61,021 bases of DNA from Bacillota bacterium. Lineage in GTDB: Bacteria; Bacillota; Clostridia; Christensenellales; QAND01. Every line of letters starts with the position of its first letter. Position 1 is the first letter of the stretch. Where the stretch lies: contig QAND01000030.1 of assembly GCA_003150225.1 (NCBI GenBank), forward strand, positions 1 through 61,021, in the 5' to 3' direction. The notes beneath the pieces were generated by a model, which was not told where the DNA came from, did no database searches, and saw only the letters and a program-made list of their open reading frames with translations. Position numbers and translations under genes: made by a program. This document shows positions 60,547 to 61,021 of the stretch, piece after piece.

Positions 60547-61021
60547 ATGGAAAAGATCCGCTTGGGAATCGTAGGATATGGAAACATCGGGCGGGGCGTT
60601 GCCCAGGCCATTCGGATGAATCCTGATATGGAACTGGTGGCTTTCTTCAGCCGGCGGGATCCGGCGTTGGTCGAATTGGATCCTGCTGATGCCGGTACGC
60701 CAGTTTATGCTGCAAAAGACGCGGCCAACTATCAAGATCAGATTGACGTCATGCTGCTGTGCGGCGGCAGCGCCACCGATCTGCCCCAGCAGGGCCCGGA
60801 ATACGCCAAACTGTTCCACACCGTGGACAGCTTTGACACCCATGCAAGGATTCCGGAGTATTTTGCGGCCATGGATCAAGCGGCCCGGGAGAGCGGACAC
60901 CTGAACCTGATCTCCTGTGGCTGGGATCCCGGCCTTTTCTCCATGATCCGGTTGCTGGCGGGAGCTTGCTTACCCCAGGGAAATGACTACACCTTCTGGG
61001 GAGACGGGGTAAGCCAGGGCC
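60547..61021 (+). CDS. ddh: meso-Diaminopimelate D-dehydrogenase, 5' part
   Basis: Cut by the window end; 158 codons are present. The NADPH-binding start is IRLGIVGYGNIGRGVAQAI. The typical SRRDP, LCGGSATDLPQQGPEYA, VDSFDTHARIPEYF and SCGWDPGLFSMIRLLA segments follow. It converts tetrahydrodipicolinate to meso-diaminopimelate in one step for lysine and peptidoglycan. ATG at 60547 is chosen because GGGAGG lies 8 bases upstream. Confidence 0.93.
   Translation, partial: MEKIRLGIVGYGNIGRGVAQAIRMNPDMELVAFFSRRDPALVELDPADAGTPVYAAKDAANYQDQIDVMLLCGGSATDLPQQGPEYAKLFHTVDSFDTHARIPEYFAAMDQAARESGHLNLISCGWDPGLFSMIRLLAGACLPQGNDYTFWGDGVSQG

Overview
The window is a moderately G+C-rich, gene-dense piece of chromosome from a spore-forming member of the Clostridia (Bacillota). 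The evidence is sporulation sigma factor SigH, a GerA/GerB/GerC germinant-receptor operon, a CwlD-type cortex amidase, a T-box leader, an L10 leader RNA, FloA/NfeD, CdaA/YbbR, and a ferredoxin-linked 2-oxoacid oxidoreductase typical of anaerobes. I cannot assign a family or genus from the sequence alone.

Layout. 1-15.2 kb: metabolism and transport. This part holds a MATE exporter, DUF3842 and GNAT genes, glpK, an mntP plus ECF S-component pair, a Crp/Fnr regulator followed by an SBP/permease/ATPase importer, a small ferredoxin, a CaCA exchanger, an ABC exporter pair, DegV, and two related small secreted or anchored proteins. 15.36-25.58 kb: a co-directional cassette of virion genes. The order is terminase small, terminase large, portal, scaffold-like, N4gp56-type coat, a small protein, a gp4-position connector, a gp10-position protein, a beta-helix spike-like protein, and a coiled-coil protein with a peptidoglycan-binding-like domain. 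The order parallels P22-type short-tailed phages, but there are no integrase, repressor, replication, lysis, tape-measure or tail-tube genes. 25.6-29.6 kb: the ger operon, starting about 60 bp after the cassette.

29.6-43.7 kb: DUF3006, cdaA-ybbR, an FAD dehydrogenase, a P-loop protein, the four-subunit 2-oxoacid:ferredoxin oxidoreductase, a PHP phosphatase, nfeD-floA, an Old Yellow Enzyme homologue, a PIG-V-like glycosyltransferase, YbaK and a cold-shock protein. 43.8-47.5 kb: murG and the T-box-controlled cysE-cysS operon on the minus strand. 47.7-48.2 kb: a tandemly duplicated small HTH gene, one copy truncated, each copy preceded by a palindromic operator-like site.

48.3-61 kb: the information-processing block. 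It runs tsaD, cwlD, mrnC, thyX, rlmB, yacP-like NYN, sigH, tRNA-Gly(CCC), tuf, rpmG, secE, nusG, rplK, rplA, rplJ, rplL. A terminator follows rplL, and then an aldo/keto reductase and a truncated diaminopimelate dehydrogenase gene, where rpoB usually follows in Bacillota. A cluster of DnaA-box-like sequences lies between tsaD and cwlD.

The most noteworthy item is the compact capsid/spike cassette lodged between housekeeping genes. It could be a domesticated particle (gene-transfer-agent-like or another capsid use), a satellite, or a clean prophage remnant. Sequence alone does not decide between these.
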